NCBI GenBank assembly: GCA_964244295.1
Contig: CAXTIG010000045.1
Location: 1 to 57,610 of the forward strand
Source of the DNA: JAJAZB01 sp964244295
GTDB taxonomy: Bacteria; Bacteroidota; Bacteroidia; Cytophagales; Spirosomataceae
Length of the DNA stretch: 57,610 nt
Direction of reading: 5' to 3'
The notes beneath the pieces are model-generated. The model ran no database searches, had not been told where the DNA came from, and was given only the letters and a program-made list of their open reading frames with translations. Every line of letters starts with the position of its first letter. Positions within the stretch are counted from its first letter, which is position 1. Both the position numbers and the translations under genes were made by a program. Positions 24,802 to 33,213 of the stretch are shown in pieces.

Positions 24802-25654
24802 GTTTTGCAAACTCTCCCACCGTCGTTTCGGGCCGTCCGAGGTCGGCCCAGGTGCGGTCGGATTCGAAGCGTTCGGGGTAATGGTTGAGGGCTTCGAGGA
24901 TGTGGGCGCCGTAGGCCAGTTTACGGCTGAATGCGCCCAGGAATTTTAACAAGCCCAGCGGGGCAGTGGCAACCGACAGCTTTTTTTTGGAGTAATTTTC
25001 GACGAAAATCCGGGCGGCGTCGGCGTAGGTCAGTTGCTCCGGCCCCTGCACGGCGTACTCACGGCTTTGCCCGACGGGCGTGCGCTGAAAAGCCGCCGCC
25101 ACCTGCTTGCCGTAGTCGGCGGCGGCGATGAAGCCGAGTTTCACGTCCGATTTTCCGGCCAGAGTCAGCCACCGGCCCTGAATTTGCTGAAAAAACGTTT
25201 CCATGAACGTACTGGGGTAGAAAATCAGACTTGGGATTCCCGACGCCTTGAGTTTGCGTACGGCGTCGTGCTTCACGTCGAACACCCACCAGCGAAAGCC
25301 ATTCAGACCCTGGTACCGCATCACGATACTCGACAGGTAGCCGATTCGCTGCACGCCCGCCTGCCGGGCGGCGGTCAGGAGGTGGTCGAGGCCCTCGGCT
25401 TCGGTGTGAAAATCCGACTCTTTTTCATCCTGCAACACCGACAAACTCAGGTACACCGCCTCCTGCCCGCGCAGCCCCGCCACGAGGCTGTCCGTGTTGC
25501 GCAGGTCGGCCTGCCCGATGCGGGCCATTGGAAACAGGGCGCGGGCCGTTTCGGGATGGCGGGCCAGGATCGTGACCTGAAAACCCGCCCGGATGAGTTC
25601 CTGCGTGACGGGCTTGCCCAGCAGCCCCGTCGCGCCGATGACGGCGATGTGCAT
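24785..25654 (-). CDS. NmrA-like NAD(P)-binding protein (atypical SDR)
   Basis: This 289-residue protein begins with the Rossmann motif IGATGLLGKPVTQELIRAGFQVTILAR (GxxGxxG at 7-13 region) and continues as an NmrA/TMR-like atypical short-chain dehydrogenase: YLSLSVLQDEKESDF, GVQRIGYLSSIV, FYPSTFMETFF and a C-terminal substrate-lid region. The usual Tyr-x3-Lys pair is not obvious, so it may bind rather than reduce a ligand. Its last residues SDEG and the stop are encoded by a heptad array arm. Confidence 0.8.
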   Translation of the reverse strand: MHIAVIGATGLLGKPVTQELIRAGFQVTILARHPETARALFPMARIGQADLRNTDSLVAGLRGQEAVYLSLSVLQDEKESDFHTEAEGLDHLLTAARQAGVQRIGYLSSIVMRYQGLNGFRWWVFDVKHDAVRKLKASGIPSLIFYPSTFMETFFQQIQGRWLTLAGKSDVKLGFIAAADYGKQVAAAFQRTPVGQSREYAVQGPEQLTYADAARIFVENYSKKKLSVATAPLGLLKFLGAFSRKLAYGAHILEALNHYPERFESDRTWADLGRPETTVGEFAKRSDEG

Positions 25655-25658
25655 TTTT

Positions 25659-25736
25659 AGTCGATAGTTGACAGTCGATAGTCACCAGTCTCGCATTTTC
25701 TAACGACTATCGACTGTTGCCTATCGACTGATTGCC
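25659..25736. repeat. Heptad fold-back array (AGTCGAT word), ten units
   Basis: The left arm is five 7-base units: AGTCGAT (25659), AGTTGAC, AGTCGAT, AGTCACC, AGTCTCG. The right arm is AACGACT (25702), ATCGACT, GTTGCCT, ATCGACT, GATTGCC. The arms are mirrored across about eight bases. It exactly bridges the NmrA-like gene start and the pyrE stop codon (25736-25738) on the minus strand. Confidence 0.9.
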
Positions 25737-26377
25737 TAAACTCCCCACCCCGCCGGATCGTTGCGCCACTGGGCCAGGGTTTCGAGTTGGTTTGGCTGGA
25801 TGTAGTCGAGGTGGGCGGCTTCTTCGAGCAGGGCGGCGTAATCGCTCAGGCAGTGGAGGGTGATGTTCTTTTCTTCAAAATTTCGTTCGGCGGTGTCGAA
25901 TCCGTAGGTGAAAATGGCCACCATGCCCAGAATGTGGGCTTCGGCCTCGCGCAGGGCATCGGCGGCGCGGAGCGAGGAGCCGCCCGTCGAAACGAGGTCT
26001 TCGATGATCACCACCCGCTGCCCGATTTCCACCTTGCCTTCAATCTGGTTGTTGAGGCCGTGTTTTTTGGCTTCGGGACGCACGTAAATGAAGGGCAGGC
26101 CGATTTCGTCGGCCACCAGCACGCCCTGCGGGATGCCCGCCGTGGCCACGCCCGCGATGGCTTCCACGTCGGGGTAGGCCGCCACGACTGCCGCGCTCAG
26201 GGCGTGTTTGATGAACGTGCGGACGTCGGGGTAAGAAAGAGCCAGGCGATTATCGCAGTAAATCGGCGAATTCCAGCCCGAACTCCACTTGAAAGGCTGG
26301 TCGGGACTGAGGCGGATGGCCTTGATTTCCAGCAACATCCGGGCGATTTGCCGGGCAACGGTGGGGTTGGCGTTCAT
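25736..26377 (-). CDS. pyrE: Orotate phosphoribosyltransferase
   Basis: This 213-residue type I phosphoribosyltransferase has YCDNRLALSYPDVR, GVATAGIPQGVLVA and the PRPP-binding loop VVIIEDLVSTGGSS, with the conserved lysine stretch RPEAKKHGLNNQIEG. It makes OMP from orotate and PRPP in pyrimidine synthesis. A TAGTTTTG box ends four bases before the ATG, so the mRNA is probably leaderless. It is divergent from the Nudix gene. Confidence 0.95.
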   Translation of the reverse strand: MNANPTVARQIARMLLEIKAIRLSPDQPFKWSSGWNSPIYCDNRLALSYPDVRTFIKHALSAAVVAAYPDVEAIAGVATAGIPQGVLVADEIGLPFIYVRPEAKKHGLNNQIEGKVEIGQRVVIIEDLVSTGGSSLRAADALREAEAHILGMVAIFTYGFDTAERNFEEKNITLHCLSDYAALLEEAAHLDYIQPNQLETLAQWRNDPAGWGV

Positions 26378-26381
26378 GCGG

Positions 26382-26389
26382 CAAAACTA
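26382..26389 (-). promoter_or_regulatory. -7 promoter box of pyrE (TAGTTTTG), leaderless spacing
   Basis: TAGTTTTG on the minus strand matches TAnnTTTG exactly and is followed by CCGC and the pyrE ATG, placing the transcription start at or next to the start codon. Confidence 0.6.
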
Positions 26390-26397
26390 CGCACGAA

Positions 26398-26430
26398 ATT
26401 GCAAAGGAGGCCGGAGATGGGTTATTTTTG
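26398..26430 (+). promoter_or_regulatory. Promoter of the Nudix gene (ATTG / TATTTTTG)
   Basis: TATTTTTG at 26423-26430 is an exact -7 match, with ATTG at 26398-26401 about 21 bases upstream. Transcription would start near 26435 and include the whole heptad array in the leader. The box is back-to-back with the pyrE promoter. Confidence 0.55.
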
Positions 26431-26442
26431 CCAACGCTACGT

Positions 26443-26520
26443 GGTTTTTGGTTTATGGTTTTTGGTTTACGGTTCATTGTTGCTGTTAAACCAAAAACTG
26501 TAAACCGTAAACCAAAAACC
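26443..26520. repeat. Heptad fold-back array in the Nudix gene leader, ten units
   Basis: The left arm is GGTTTTT (26443), GGTTTAT, GGTTTTT, GGTTTAC, GGTTCAT; the right arm is TTAAACC (26486), AAAAACT, GTAAACC, GTAAACC, AAAAACC (ending 26520). The arms fold back on an eight-base loop. It begins about eight bases after the predicted transcription start and ends 13 bases before the ATG, so the leader RNA would be almost entirely hairpin. Confidence 0.9.
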
Positions 26521-26533
26521 ACTTCCCCTTCCC

Positions 26534-27223
26534 ATGACCATTTTCATCAACGACCGGCCTTTTCGCCTGACCGACGCCGACCGGGCCGACCTGTTGCGTC
26601 AGAAACATGACTACGACGTGGTACTCGACGCCCGGCTGGAATCCATCCGGCCCGCCGCCTTGCGGGGTCACGCCTTGATTCTCAACGCCAGCCCGGCGAC
26701 CGTCACCCGTACCCTCGCGCTGATGCTCGGCCCGGAGGCCGACGTGGTGCAGTCGCTGACGCTGAGCGTGGCCGATAAAAAAGAAGCGGAGGTCGAGATG
26801 AAAAGCCACTTCCGGGTGGTGAAAGCTGCCGGGGGCGTGGTGTTCGACGGTGACCGGATGCTGCTGATGTACCGCCTCAAACGCTGGGATTTACCGAAAG
26901 GCAAACTCGACCCCGACGAAAAATCACGCGCCGCCGCCGTGCGGGAAGTCGTGGAAGAAACCGGCGTGGAGGTAGAACTGGGGCCGAAAATCTGCACCAC
27001 CTGGCACACCTACACCCACAACGGCAACAACGTGCTCAAGCGCACCAAGTGGTACCGCATGACCTGCCTCGACGACTCGCGGATGGCCCCGCAGTGGGAA
27101 GAACAAATCGAACGCCTGGCCTGGCTCGACAAGAAAGAAGTGCAAAACGCCCTGGTCGATTCGTACAGTTCGATCCGGTACGTGTTCGATTGCCTGTGGA
27201 AAAGCGAGCGGGTGGCGGGGTGA
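26534..27223 (+). CDS. Nudix hydrolase
   Basis: This 229-residue protein has an N-terminal domain of about 90 residues (MTIFINDRPFRLTDADRADLL) and a C-terminal Nudix domain. The Nudix box is complete: G-KLDPD-E-KSRAAAV-RE-V-V-EE-T-G-V. LPKGK precedes it, as in diadenosine polyphosphate or NDP-x type hydrolases. The substrate cannot be fixed. The ATG is preceded by CCCCTTCCC, shared with hisB and the S9 peptidase. The TGA stop is the first part of the next heptad array. Confidence 0.85.
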   Translation: MTIFINDRPFRLTDADRADLLRQKHDYDVVLDARLESIRPAALRGHALILNASPATVTRTLALMLGPEADVVQSLTLSVADKKEAEVEMKSHFRVVKAAGGVVFDGDRMLLMYRLKRWDLPKGKLDPDEKSRAAAVREVVEETGVEVELGPKICTTWHTYTHNGNNVLKRTKWYRMTCLDDSRMAPQWEEQIERLAWLDKKEVQNALVDSYSSIRYVFDCLWKSERVAG

Positions 27224-27425
27224 TGCTGGATGCTGGATAGATGTTGGATACTGGATGAAAGACAAGATACTGAAAGAGAAGAAGATACAGGAAGCAAAGG
27301 AGTCACGCTGAGCGAAGTCGAAGCGCATGACCCCTTTGCTGGTCAAAAAAAATAAAGACGCTAACCGCTCCAACATCTGATTTTTCAAGAATCCAGCATC
27401 CAATATCCTGTATCCAACATCCATC
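27222..27425. repeat. Heptad fold-back array (GGATGCT / ATCCAGC words) with an internal dispersed-repeat fragment
   Basis: The right arm is five exact 7-base units: ATCCAGC (27391), ATCCAAT, ATCCTGT, ATCCAAC, ATCCATC. The left arm (27222-27260) has GGATGCT, GGATAGAT, GTTGGAT, ACTGGAT. The long loop holds a fragment reading GTCACGCTGAGCGAAGTCGA (27302-27321), a relative of the 39440-39562 palindrome. No gene is visible in this gap. Confidence 0.82.
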
Positions 27426-27450
27426 CAGTATCTCCCAATCCCCCTTCCTC

Positions 27451-28017
27451 ATGGGCATCACCATTCACTACGGCGGCCGCCTGGCCGAACCGGGCCGCAT
27501 CCGGGAATTTACCGAAGAACTCGCCGACATCGGGCGGTCGATGGACTGGGAGACGCAGGTTTTCGACCATTCCTGGGAGGAACCCGTCACGCTCCGCATG
27601 AGCAACGATGGCGAACACCGCCGGGTCGTGGGAAATTCCGGGTTGAAGGGCGTTTCCATCCATCCCCATCCCGATTCCGAGACGTTTTTTTTTACGTTCA
27701 ACGCCGAAGGCTTCCTCGATTACCCGACCCGGATTTTGCTCCAGATTCCGTTTTTCGGAGAAAACGGCACCCCGCATTTGTGGGGCAAAACCCAGTTTGC
27801 CGGGCCAGCCGTTCACATTCAGATGATCCGCCTGCTGCGCTACCTGAAGCGGAAATACATCCCCGATTTGTGGGTGACGGACGAAGCTGAATTTTGGGAA
27901 TCGGAAAACGAAGCCACCCTGGTGGAACGAATGGACTTTCTCAACGGAGCCATCGACTACTTCCGAAATGGACTTTCCGACGGGCGTTCGCTGGATGAAC
28001 TCGCCAGGGATTGGTGA
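27451..28017 (+). CDS. Conserved hypothetical protein
   Basis: This 188-residue soluble protein begins MGITIHYGGRLAEPGRIREFTEELADIGRSMDW and has no signal peptide or membrane segment. Notable parts are GVSIHPHPDSETFFFTFN, which is histidine- and phenylalanine-rich, and a C-terminal helical part (LRYLKRKYIPDLWVTDEAEFWESENEATLVERMDFL). I recall similar uncharacterised proteins in diverse bacteria but no assigned function. CCCCCTTCCTC precedes the start. It is convergent with coaD with only about 14 bases between stops. Confidence 0.7.
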   Translation: MGITIHYGGRLAEPGRIREFTEELADIGRSMDWETQVFDHSWEEPVTLRMSNDGEHRRVVGNSGLKGVSIHPHPDSETFFFTFNAEGFLDYPTRILLQIPFFGENGTPHLWGKTQFAGPAVHIQMIRLLRYLKRKYIPDLWVTDEAEFWESENEATLVERMDFLNGAIDYFRNGLSDGRSLDELARDW

Positions 28018-28031
28018 GAATGAGCCGCACC

Positions 28032-28502
28032 TCAGTTCGCGGGGGATGGTTCCCGCAGGGTGTAGGGGAGGAATTCATCGACGTTGGCCCCGTAGCGGTG
28101 CAGGTCGCGGATGATGGTCGAGGAGATGGGGGCCAGTTCGGGTGAACAAATCAGGAAAACGGTTTCCAAACCCTCCACCAGGTGGCGGTTTACCTGGGCG
28201 ATGCTGTTTTCGTACTCGAAATCGGTCGTGTTGCGCAGGCCCCGCAGGAGGTACCCGGCCCCGCAGTCGCGGGCCACGTGGGCGGTGAGGTCGTCGTAGG
28301 ACACCACCCGCACGGGGCAACCGACGAAGGTTTCTTCGATGTATCCCACCATCGTTTCCAGGGAAAAATACCGTTGCTTGCGGGTGTTGTTGCCGATGCC
28401 GATGATGATTTCGTCGAACAACACCAGCCCCCGGCGCACGATGTCTTCGTGGCCTTTGGTAAACGGGTCGAACGAGCCGGGAAAAAGCGCGATGCGGGAC
28501 AT
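28032..28502 (-). CDS. coaD: Phosphopantetheine adenylyltransferase
   Basis: This 156-residue nucleotidyltransferase has the (T/H)xGH motif in FPGSFDPFTKGHEDIV and the ISSTIIRDL motif at about 125-133, with LLRGLRNTTDFEYENSIAQVNR in between, as in all CoaD. It adds AMP to 4'-phosphopantetheine in coenzyme A synthesis. It lies downstream of the DUF3822 gene on the same strand, a usual Bacteroidota pairing, with an octad array filling the gap. Confidence 0.96.
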   Translation of the reverse strand: MSRIALFPGSFDPFTKGHEDIVRRGLVLFDEIIIGIGNNTRKQRYFSLETMVGYIEETFVGCPVRVVSYDDLTAHVARDCGAGYLLRGLRNTTDFEYENSIAQVNRHLVEGLETVFLICSPELAPISSTIIRDLHRYGANVDEFLPYTLREPSPAN

Positions 28503-28505
28503 GAA

Positions 28506-28642
28506 TTATTGAGTGATTGAGTTATTGAGTGAGGGAATGATTGAGCGGTCCGCCGCTGCGGTAAGGGAGTGATTGAGGGAGTAAAAAAAGGCGGGTGCAT
28601 TTCCTCCTCACTCAATCACTCCCTCCCTCAATCACTCAATAA
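28506..28642. repeat. Octad fold-back array between DUF3822 and coaD
   Basis: The left arm steps in eights: TTATTGAG (28506), TGATTGAG, TTATTGAG, TGAGGGAA, TGATTGAG, then a CGG-rich spacer, TAAGGGAG and TGATTGAG. The right arm is CCTCCTCA (28603), CTCAATCA, CTCCCTCC, CTCAATCA, CTCAATAA. The right arm encodes the last residues LLSD and the TGA of DUF3822; the left arm begins four bases upstream of the coaD ATG. Confidence 0.88.
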
Positions 28643-29569
28643 CCGGAGTAGGTTGGCGTATTGGCTGAGGGGAACGTCGGCGAAGGCTCCGCCCGGTTCA
28701 ACGGACACTGGCACCTCACCGACGCGGAGCCGGGGCAGGTAGCCCGCCAGTTCGCGGTGAACTTCGCCATCGGGCGTGATTTGGCCCCAGGCTTGCCCGT
28801 CGAGTTCAGCGGGGTTGATTTTCAATTCATTGAGCACGAACAGCACGTAGTACACCAAATCGATGGTGGCCTGGTAGGCAAAACGGTTGGCGTAGCACAG
28901 GCGACCGTCGTCGAGCAACACCAGCCCGACCGAGCGTTTTTCGATGCTGAGCAACACGTGCCGACCCGTTGCGGCAGCGCCGGTAACCAGGGAGGCGGCC
29001 AGGGTCAGGAGGGAGTCGAGTTGGTGGCTCAGGTGCAGGGCTTCGAAGGGATAGACGCCCAGCAGCCAGTCGTCGAGGCGGGCGGGGAGTGAAAAGACCG
29101 TCACGGCCTGCCAGTGCGGGTGTCGGGTAAAATGCACCTTCTCCTGGGTCAGCGCGCCCCCACGGGCTAGTTCGAGGTAGCGGGGGGCGTATTCTTTCTT
29201 AAACAGCGGCTCCGGCACTAGCGTGAATGACTGGTTGTTGACTACCACCCGCACCGCTTTCCAGAAATTACGCGTCAGCACGGTGTGGTTGCTCATCAGG
29301 TGGCGCACGTCGTGAACCGACGGCTCCTCGGTACCGGGGGAACCATCCAGCACGAATTCTTCCAACAGCCGAAACTGACCCGCCGTCGTGACCCCCACGC
29401 GCAAGTACTGGGCGGCGAGTTCGAGGGCGAGAATCGACTGCGGAATGGCAGCGGGCGCGAAGGCCGGATCGCGGCGGCTGAAGGCCGGCGTCAGGGCAGA
29501 ATCGCCGAAGGCCTCCAGCACGCGGGGCGTAGCGGGCAGTTCGAGCAGGTTTTCGGGCGAGGGTTCCAA
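28628..29569 (-). CDS. DUF3822 family protein
   Basis: This 313-residue protein resembles the DUF3822 family found beside coaD in Bacteroidota: an actin/ASKHA-like fold is suggested by LALELAAQYLRVGVTTAG near residue 48 and VLLSIEKRSVGLVLLDDGRLCYANRFAYQATIDLVYYVLFVLNELKINP, reminiscent of type IV pilus PilM-like or hexokinase-fold proteins. No catalytic residues can be assigned. Function unknown. The C-terminal four residues come from the octad array. Confidence 0.75.
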   Translation of the reverse strand: MEPSPENLLELPATPRVLEAFGDSALTPAFSRRDPAFAPAAIPQSILALELAAQYLRVGVTTAGQFRLLEEFVLDGSPGTEEPSVHDVRHLMSNHTVLTRNFWKAVRVVVNNQSFTLVPEPLFKKEYAPRYLELARGGALTQEKVHFTRHPHWQAVTVFSLPARLDDWLLGVYPFEALHLSHQLDSLLTLAASLVTGAAATGRHVLLSIEKRSVGLVLLDDGRLCYANRFAYQATIDLVYYVLFVLNELKINPAELDGQAWGQITPDGEVHRELAGYLPRLRVGEVPVSVEPGGAFADVPLSQYANLLRLLSD

Positions 29570-29651
29570 AGCAATGGCTGGTTGAAGGGTCGGGGCGGAG
29601 AAAGTTACGCGGTTTTTGGAAAAAAGGGAATTGGGGAAAAGGTAAAATGCC

Positions 29652-29837
29652 CGTCATTGCGAGGAGGGAGCGCAGCGACCGACCGGTACGCCGGAGCGGA
29701 AGCAATCCCCTCACGGAGACCAAAATAGCTGTATTCGAATACTTGCCCGAAGCTATTGCGGTCTTCGTGAGGGGATTGCTTCGCGCAGGCCCCCATCCCT
29801 CGCGTCGCTCGTGTTGGGGCCTGCGCTCGCAATGACG
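29652..29837. repeat. Large composite palindrome (CGTCATTGCGAG family)
   Basis: CGTCATTGCGAG (29652-29663) is mirrored by CTCGCAATGACG (29826-29837). Inside, 29701-29721 pairs with 29760-29780 with one mismatch (AGCAATCCCC end), AATAGCT pairs with AGCTATT, and the centre is the palindrome GTATTCGAATAC. From general knowledge, CGTCATTGCGAG...AGCAATC elements are dispersed in many bacterial genomes. It fills the gap between alaS and DUF3822, both on the minus strand; no gene is seen in it. Confidence 0.85.
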
Positions 29838-29861
29838 CGTTTTTTGACGCATTTTTTTGCC

Positions 29862-32540
29862 TCATTTCCTCAACAATTCCCCCCCCTTCTCCAACGCACT
29901 CGCCAGCCCGGAGGCATCCGAGCCGCCCGCCGTGGCAAAAAACGGCTGTCCGCCCCCGCCGCCCTTGATTTCCTTCGCCAGTTCGCGCACGATTTGCCCG
30001 GCGTTCAGGCCGCGCGATTGGACCAAATCGTCGGAAAGCAGGACGGCCAACTGCGGCTTACCGTTTGAAACGGAGCCGGAAACCATGTAAAACGATTCGC
30101 CCGGAAACTCATTTCTCAGATCGAACGACAATTGCTTCAAGCCTTCGGCGGAAACGTCGGCCACCCGTGCTTGCACGATTCGGATGCCGTCGACGTAAGT
30201 CGCCTTCGATTTAAGATCGGATTTTATCGTTTGTAACCGCTCATTTTCCAGCACCTCCACCCGCTTCTGCAACGCCGATTTTTCGTCCAGAAGCGCCTGC
30301 ACCGATTTCAGCACGTCGGCGCTGCCTTTGAGCAGCTCGCGCAGGTGGTCGAGCGTGGCGGATTGTTGCTCCATCAGGCCGATGGCTTTTTCGGAGGTCA
30401 GCGCTTCGATGCGGCGTACTCCCGTGGCGACCGAGCCTTCGGAGGTAATTTTAAACAAGCCGATTCCTCCTGTGGCGGGTACGTGGGTACCACCGCAGAG
30501 TTCGACGCTGAAGGCGGGGTCGAAGGTGATGACCCGCACCCGGTCGCCGTATTTTTCACCGAAAAGCGCCGTCGCCCCCCGCTTTTTGGCCTCGTCGATG
30601 GGCACACTCCGCTCTTCGCCCAGGGCGATGTTGGCGCGGATTTTCTCATTCACGATTTTCTCGACCTTCGCCAGTTCCTCGTCGGTCATTTTGCCAAAGT
30701 GCGAAAAGTCGAAGCGCAGCACGTCGGGGCTGACCAGCGAGCCTTTCTGCCCCACGTGCGGCCCCAGCACCTGCCGCAACGCGGCGTGCATCAGGTGCGT
30801 GGCGCTGTGGTTGGACGAAATCAGTTGGCGGCGGCGGCGGTTGACGTGGGCCGTCACGCGCAGGCTGGGGTCGGTGAGCAGGTCGTAGAGCGCGGTTTCG
30901 CTGCTGAGGTGGATGCTCAGGTCGTTTTCTTTTTTGGTGTCTTCGATGTTCACGACCGTGGCCGAGTTGGGTCCGGTAAACGTGAGCGAACCCGTGTCGC
31001 CCACCTGCCCGCCGCTCTCGGCGTAAAACGGCGTCCGGTCGAGCACAATTTGGTACTGCTCGCCGTTTTTGGTACTCACCCGCCGGAATTTCACGACGTG
31101 AACCTCCGCTTCGATTTGGTCGTAGCCGACGAACTCGGTTTTGCCCGAATCCTGTACTTCAATCCAATCGCTGGTCGAGGTGGCGGCGTCGAGGCGGGAG
31201 CGTTGTTTTTGGGCGGCGAGGGCGGCTTTGTAGCCGGATTCGTCGATGTTCAGGCCGTTTTCGCGGGCGATCAGCGCGGTCAAATCCACCGGGAAGCCGA
31301 AGGTATCGTTGAGTTCAAACACCGTTTCGCCGTCGATCTCGCTCCGGCCCTGTTGCCGGGTTTCGGTAGTGATTTTGTCGAGCAATTTTAGCCCGGTTTC
31401 GAGCGTCCGTAAAAACGATGCTTCTTCTTCCCGAATCACGTTGCCCACGAAGTCCTGCTGGCTTTTCAGTTCGGGAAACACATCGGCAAATTGCCCCGCC
31501 AGCACCGGCACGAGGCGGTGGAGAAACGGCTCCCGGAAACCCAGGTACGTGTAGCCGTAGCGCACGGCCCGGCGCAGAATCCGGCGGATCACGTAACCCG
31601 CCCGCACATTGGAGGGCAGCAGTCCGTCGGCCACGGCGAAGGCAATGGCCCGGATGTGGTCGGCGATCACGCGCAGGGCCACGTCGGTCATTTGCTCACC
31701 CGCGCCGTGCGACGGACCGCCGTATGTTATGCCCGAAGCGGTTTCCAGCACGGCAATCGTGCCGCTGAACACGTCGGTGTCATAGTTCGAGATTTTACCC
31801 TGAATCGCCATGCAGAGCCGCTCGAAACCCATGCCGGTATCGACGTGCCGGGCGGGCAGGGGCACGAGCGAGCCGTCGGCGCGGCGCTCGAACTGCATGA
31901 ACACGAGGTTCCAGATTTCCACCACCTGCGGGTGGTCGGCGTTGACCAACTCGCGGCCCGGCGTTTCGTCCACCTCGGCCTGGGGGCGCAAATCGACGTG
32001 GATTTCCGAGCACGGCCCGCAGGGACCCGTGTCGCCCATTTCCCAGAAGTTGTCTTTTTTATTCCCGAAAATAATCCGTTCGCGGCCCACGATGGGTTCC
32101 CAGAGGTCGTAGGCTTCCTGGTCGAAGGGCACGCCGTCCATTTCGTTGCCCTCGAACACGCTCACGTAGAGCCGCTCTTTGGGCAGGCCGTACACGCCCG
32201 TGAGCAGTTCCCAGGCCCAGTGGATGGCTTCTTTTTTGAAATAATCGCCAAACGACCAGTTGCCCAGCATCTCGAACATCGTGTGGTGGTAGGTGTCGAA
32301 ACCCACGTCTTCGAGGTCGTTGTGCTTGCCACTGACGCGGAGGCATTTTTGGGTATCGGCCACGCGGGGCGCGGGCGGGGTGCTGTTGCCGAGGAAGAAA
32401 TCCTTGAACTGCGCCATGCCCGAGTTGTTGAACATCAACGTCGGGTCATTTTTGGCCACGAGCGGGGCCGAGGAAACGATGAGGTGATTTTTAGACTGAA
32501 AAAAGTCGAGAAAGTGCTGCCGGATTTCGTGGGAGGTCAT
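29862..32540 (-). CDS. alaS: Alanine-tRNA ligase
   Basis: This 892-residue class II synthetase is full length: catalytic core with motif 1 region FFQSKNHLIVSSAPLVAKNDPTLMFNNSGM and motif 2 in YHHTMFEMLGNWSFGDYFKKEAI, an editing domain with the zinc ligands in NHSATHLMHAALR and CGGTHVPATGGIG, and a C-Ala domain ending GGGGGQPFFATAGGSD. It charges tRNA-Ala and clears mischarged Ser/Gly. It is divergent from a MerR-type regulator, with about 165 bases between. Confidence 0.97.
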   Translation of the reverse strand: MTSHEIRQHFLDFFQSKNHLIVSSAPLVAKNDPTLMFNNSGMAQFKDFFLGNSTPPAPRVADTQKCLRVSGKHNDLEDVGFDTYHHTMFEMLGNWSFGDYFKKEAIHWAWELLTGVYGLPKERLYVSVFEGNEMDGVPFDQEAYDLWEPIVGRERIIFGNKKDNFWEMGDTGPCGPCSEIHVDLRPQAEVDETPGRELVNADHPQVVEIWNLVFMQFERRADGSLVPLPARHVDTGMGFERLCMAIQGKISNYDTDVFSGTIAVLETASGITYGGPSHGAGEQMTDVALRVIADHIRAIAFAVADGLLPSNVRAGYVIRRILRRAVRYGYTYLGFREPFLHRLVPVLAGQFADVFPELKSQQDFVGNVIREEEASFLRTLETGLKLLDKITTETRQQGRSEIDGETVFELNDTFGFPVDLTALIARENGLNIDESGYKAALAAQKQRSRLDAATSTSDWIEVQDSGKTEFVGYDQIEAEVHVVKFRRVSTKNGEQYQIVLDRTPFYAESGGQVGDTGSLTFTGPNSATVVNIEDTKKENDLSIHLSSETALYDLLTDPSLRVTAHVNRRRRQLISSNHSATHLMHAALRQVLGPHVGQKGSLVSPDVLRFDFSHFGKMTDEELAKVEKIVNEKIRANIALGEERSVPIDEAKKRGATALFGEKYGDRVRVITFDPAFSVELCGGTHVPATGGIGLFKITSEGSVATGVRRIEALTSEKAIGLMEQQSATLDHLRELLKGSADVLKSVQALLDEKSALQKRVEVLENERLQTIKSDLKSKATYVDGIRIVQARVADVSAEGLKQLSFDLRNEFPGESFYMVSGSVSNGKPQLAVLLSDDLVQSRGLNAGQIVRELAKEIKGGGGGQPFFATAGGSDASGLASALEKGGELLRK

Positions 32541-32706
32541 CGGGGAAACGGGAATCGTGGAAGGGGCTAACAGACTTGTTGGATAGGATAGCAGAACTCT
32601 GGAAGTCCTTCGTTTACAACGCCAACAGGCCGGGTTTCTCTAAAAAAAATGCTTGTCATTTCAGCCGGATTTTCTTTTTTTCGTGCTGAAAAAACGGCGT
32701 AAACCG

Positions 32707-33102
32707 ATGGCAAAGGTAACGCAAATTGTCGGCCCGATGGAAAAGCTCCCCACCAATAAGCGATACTACTCAATTTCGGAAGTCGCCCGAATTTTTGATT
32801 TCAGCGTGCCCAAAGTGCGGTACTGGGAGGATTTCTTCGCCCTTAAAATTGATCGTAACCGGTCCAACGACCGGATTTTCACACAAAAAGATCTCGAACA
32901 CCTCCAATTGATTTACCAGTTGGTGGAACTGAAGGGCTACACGCTCGAAGGCGCGCGCAACCACCTCAAAAACAAGGAGCATAAACTCCCACCGAACGCC
33001 GAGGTGCTCGATAAATTGCAAGGGTTGCGGGCCTTTCTGATCCACCTGCGCGAAGAAATGGCCGCCGTGGAGGCCGAGCAGGAAGGGCGAAAGGCGGCGT
33101 AA
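32707..33102 (+). CDS. MerR family transcriptional regulator
   Basis: This 131-residue protein has a MerR-type winged helix-turn-helix (YYSISEVARIFDFSVPKVRYWEDFFALKIDRNRSNDRIFTQKDLEHL, about residues 19-65) and a short coiled-coil tail without metal-binding cysteines. It therefore belongs to the non-metal MerR-like group frequent beside alaS in Bacteroidota. The effector is unknown. ATG 32707 was chosen because AKVTQIVGPMEKLPTNKRYYS precedes the HTH in relatives. A fragment of the GGTAGCTAC palindrome family follows the stop codon. Confidence 0.85.
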   Translation: MAKVTQIVGPMEKLPTNKRYYSISEVARIFDFSVPKVRYWEDFFALKIDRNRSNDRIFTQKDLEHLQLIYQLVELKGYTLEGARNHLKNKEHKLPPNAEVLDKLQGLRAFLIHLREEMAAVEAEQEGRKAA

Positions 33103-33103
33103 C

Positions 33104-33129
33104 GGTAGCTACTGACTTTAGTTCGTAGC
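33104..33129. repeat. Half copy of the GGTAGCTACGGACTTTAG palindrome
   Basis: GGTAGCTACTGACTTTAGTT followed by CGTAGCC is nearly the left arm of the 12215-12298 palindrome, with one or two base changes. Both copies begin right at a stop codon (ung, MerR), which suggests a dispersed element with a preference for gene ends. Confidence 0.6.
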
Positions 33130-33144
33130 CTGATAATCAACCAC

Positions 33145-33200
33145 AAAAAAGAAACCGCAGCGCGGGCACTCCCAATCGGAGTGCCCGCGCTGCGGTTTCT
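33145..33200 (-). terminator. Intrinsic terminator of the THX gene, perfect 23-bp stem
   Basis: Bases 33150-33172 are the exact reverse complement of 33178-33200 with a five-base loop. On the minus strand the hairpin is followed by TTTTTT, and it begins 14 bases after the THX stop. It may also stop the MerR transcript from the other side. Confidence 0.88.
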
Positions 33201-33213
33201 GGGTTTACCACGC

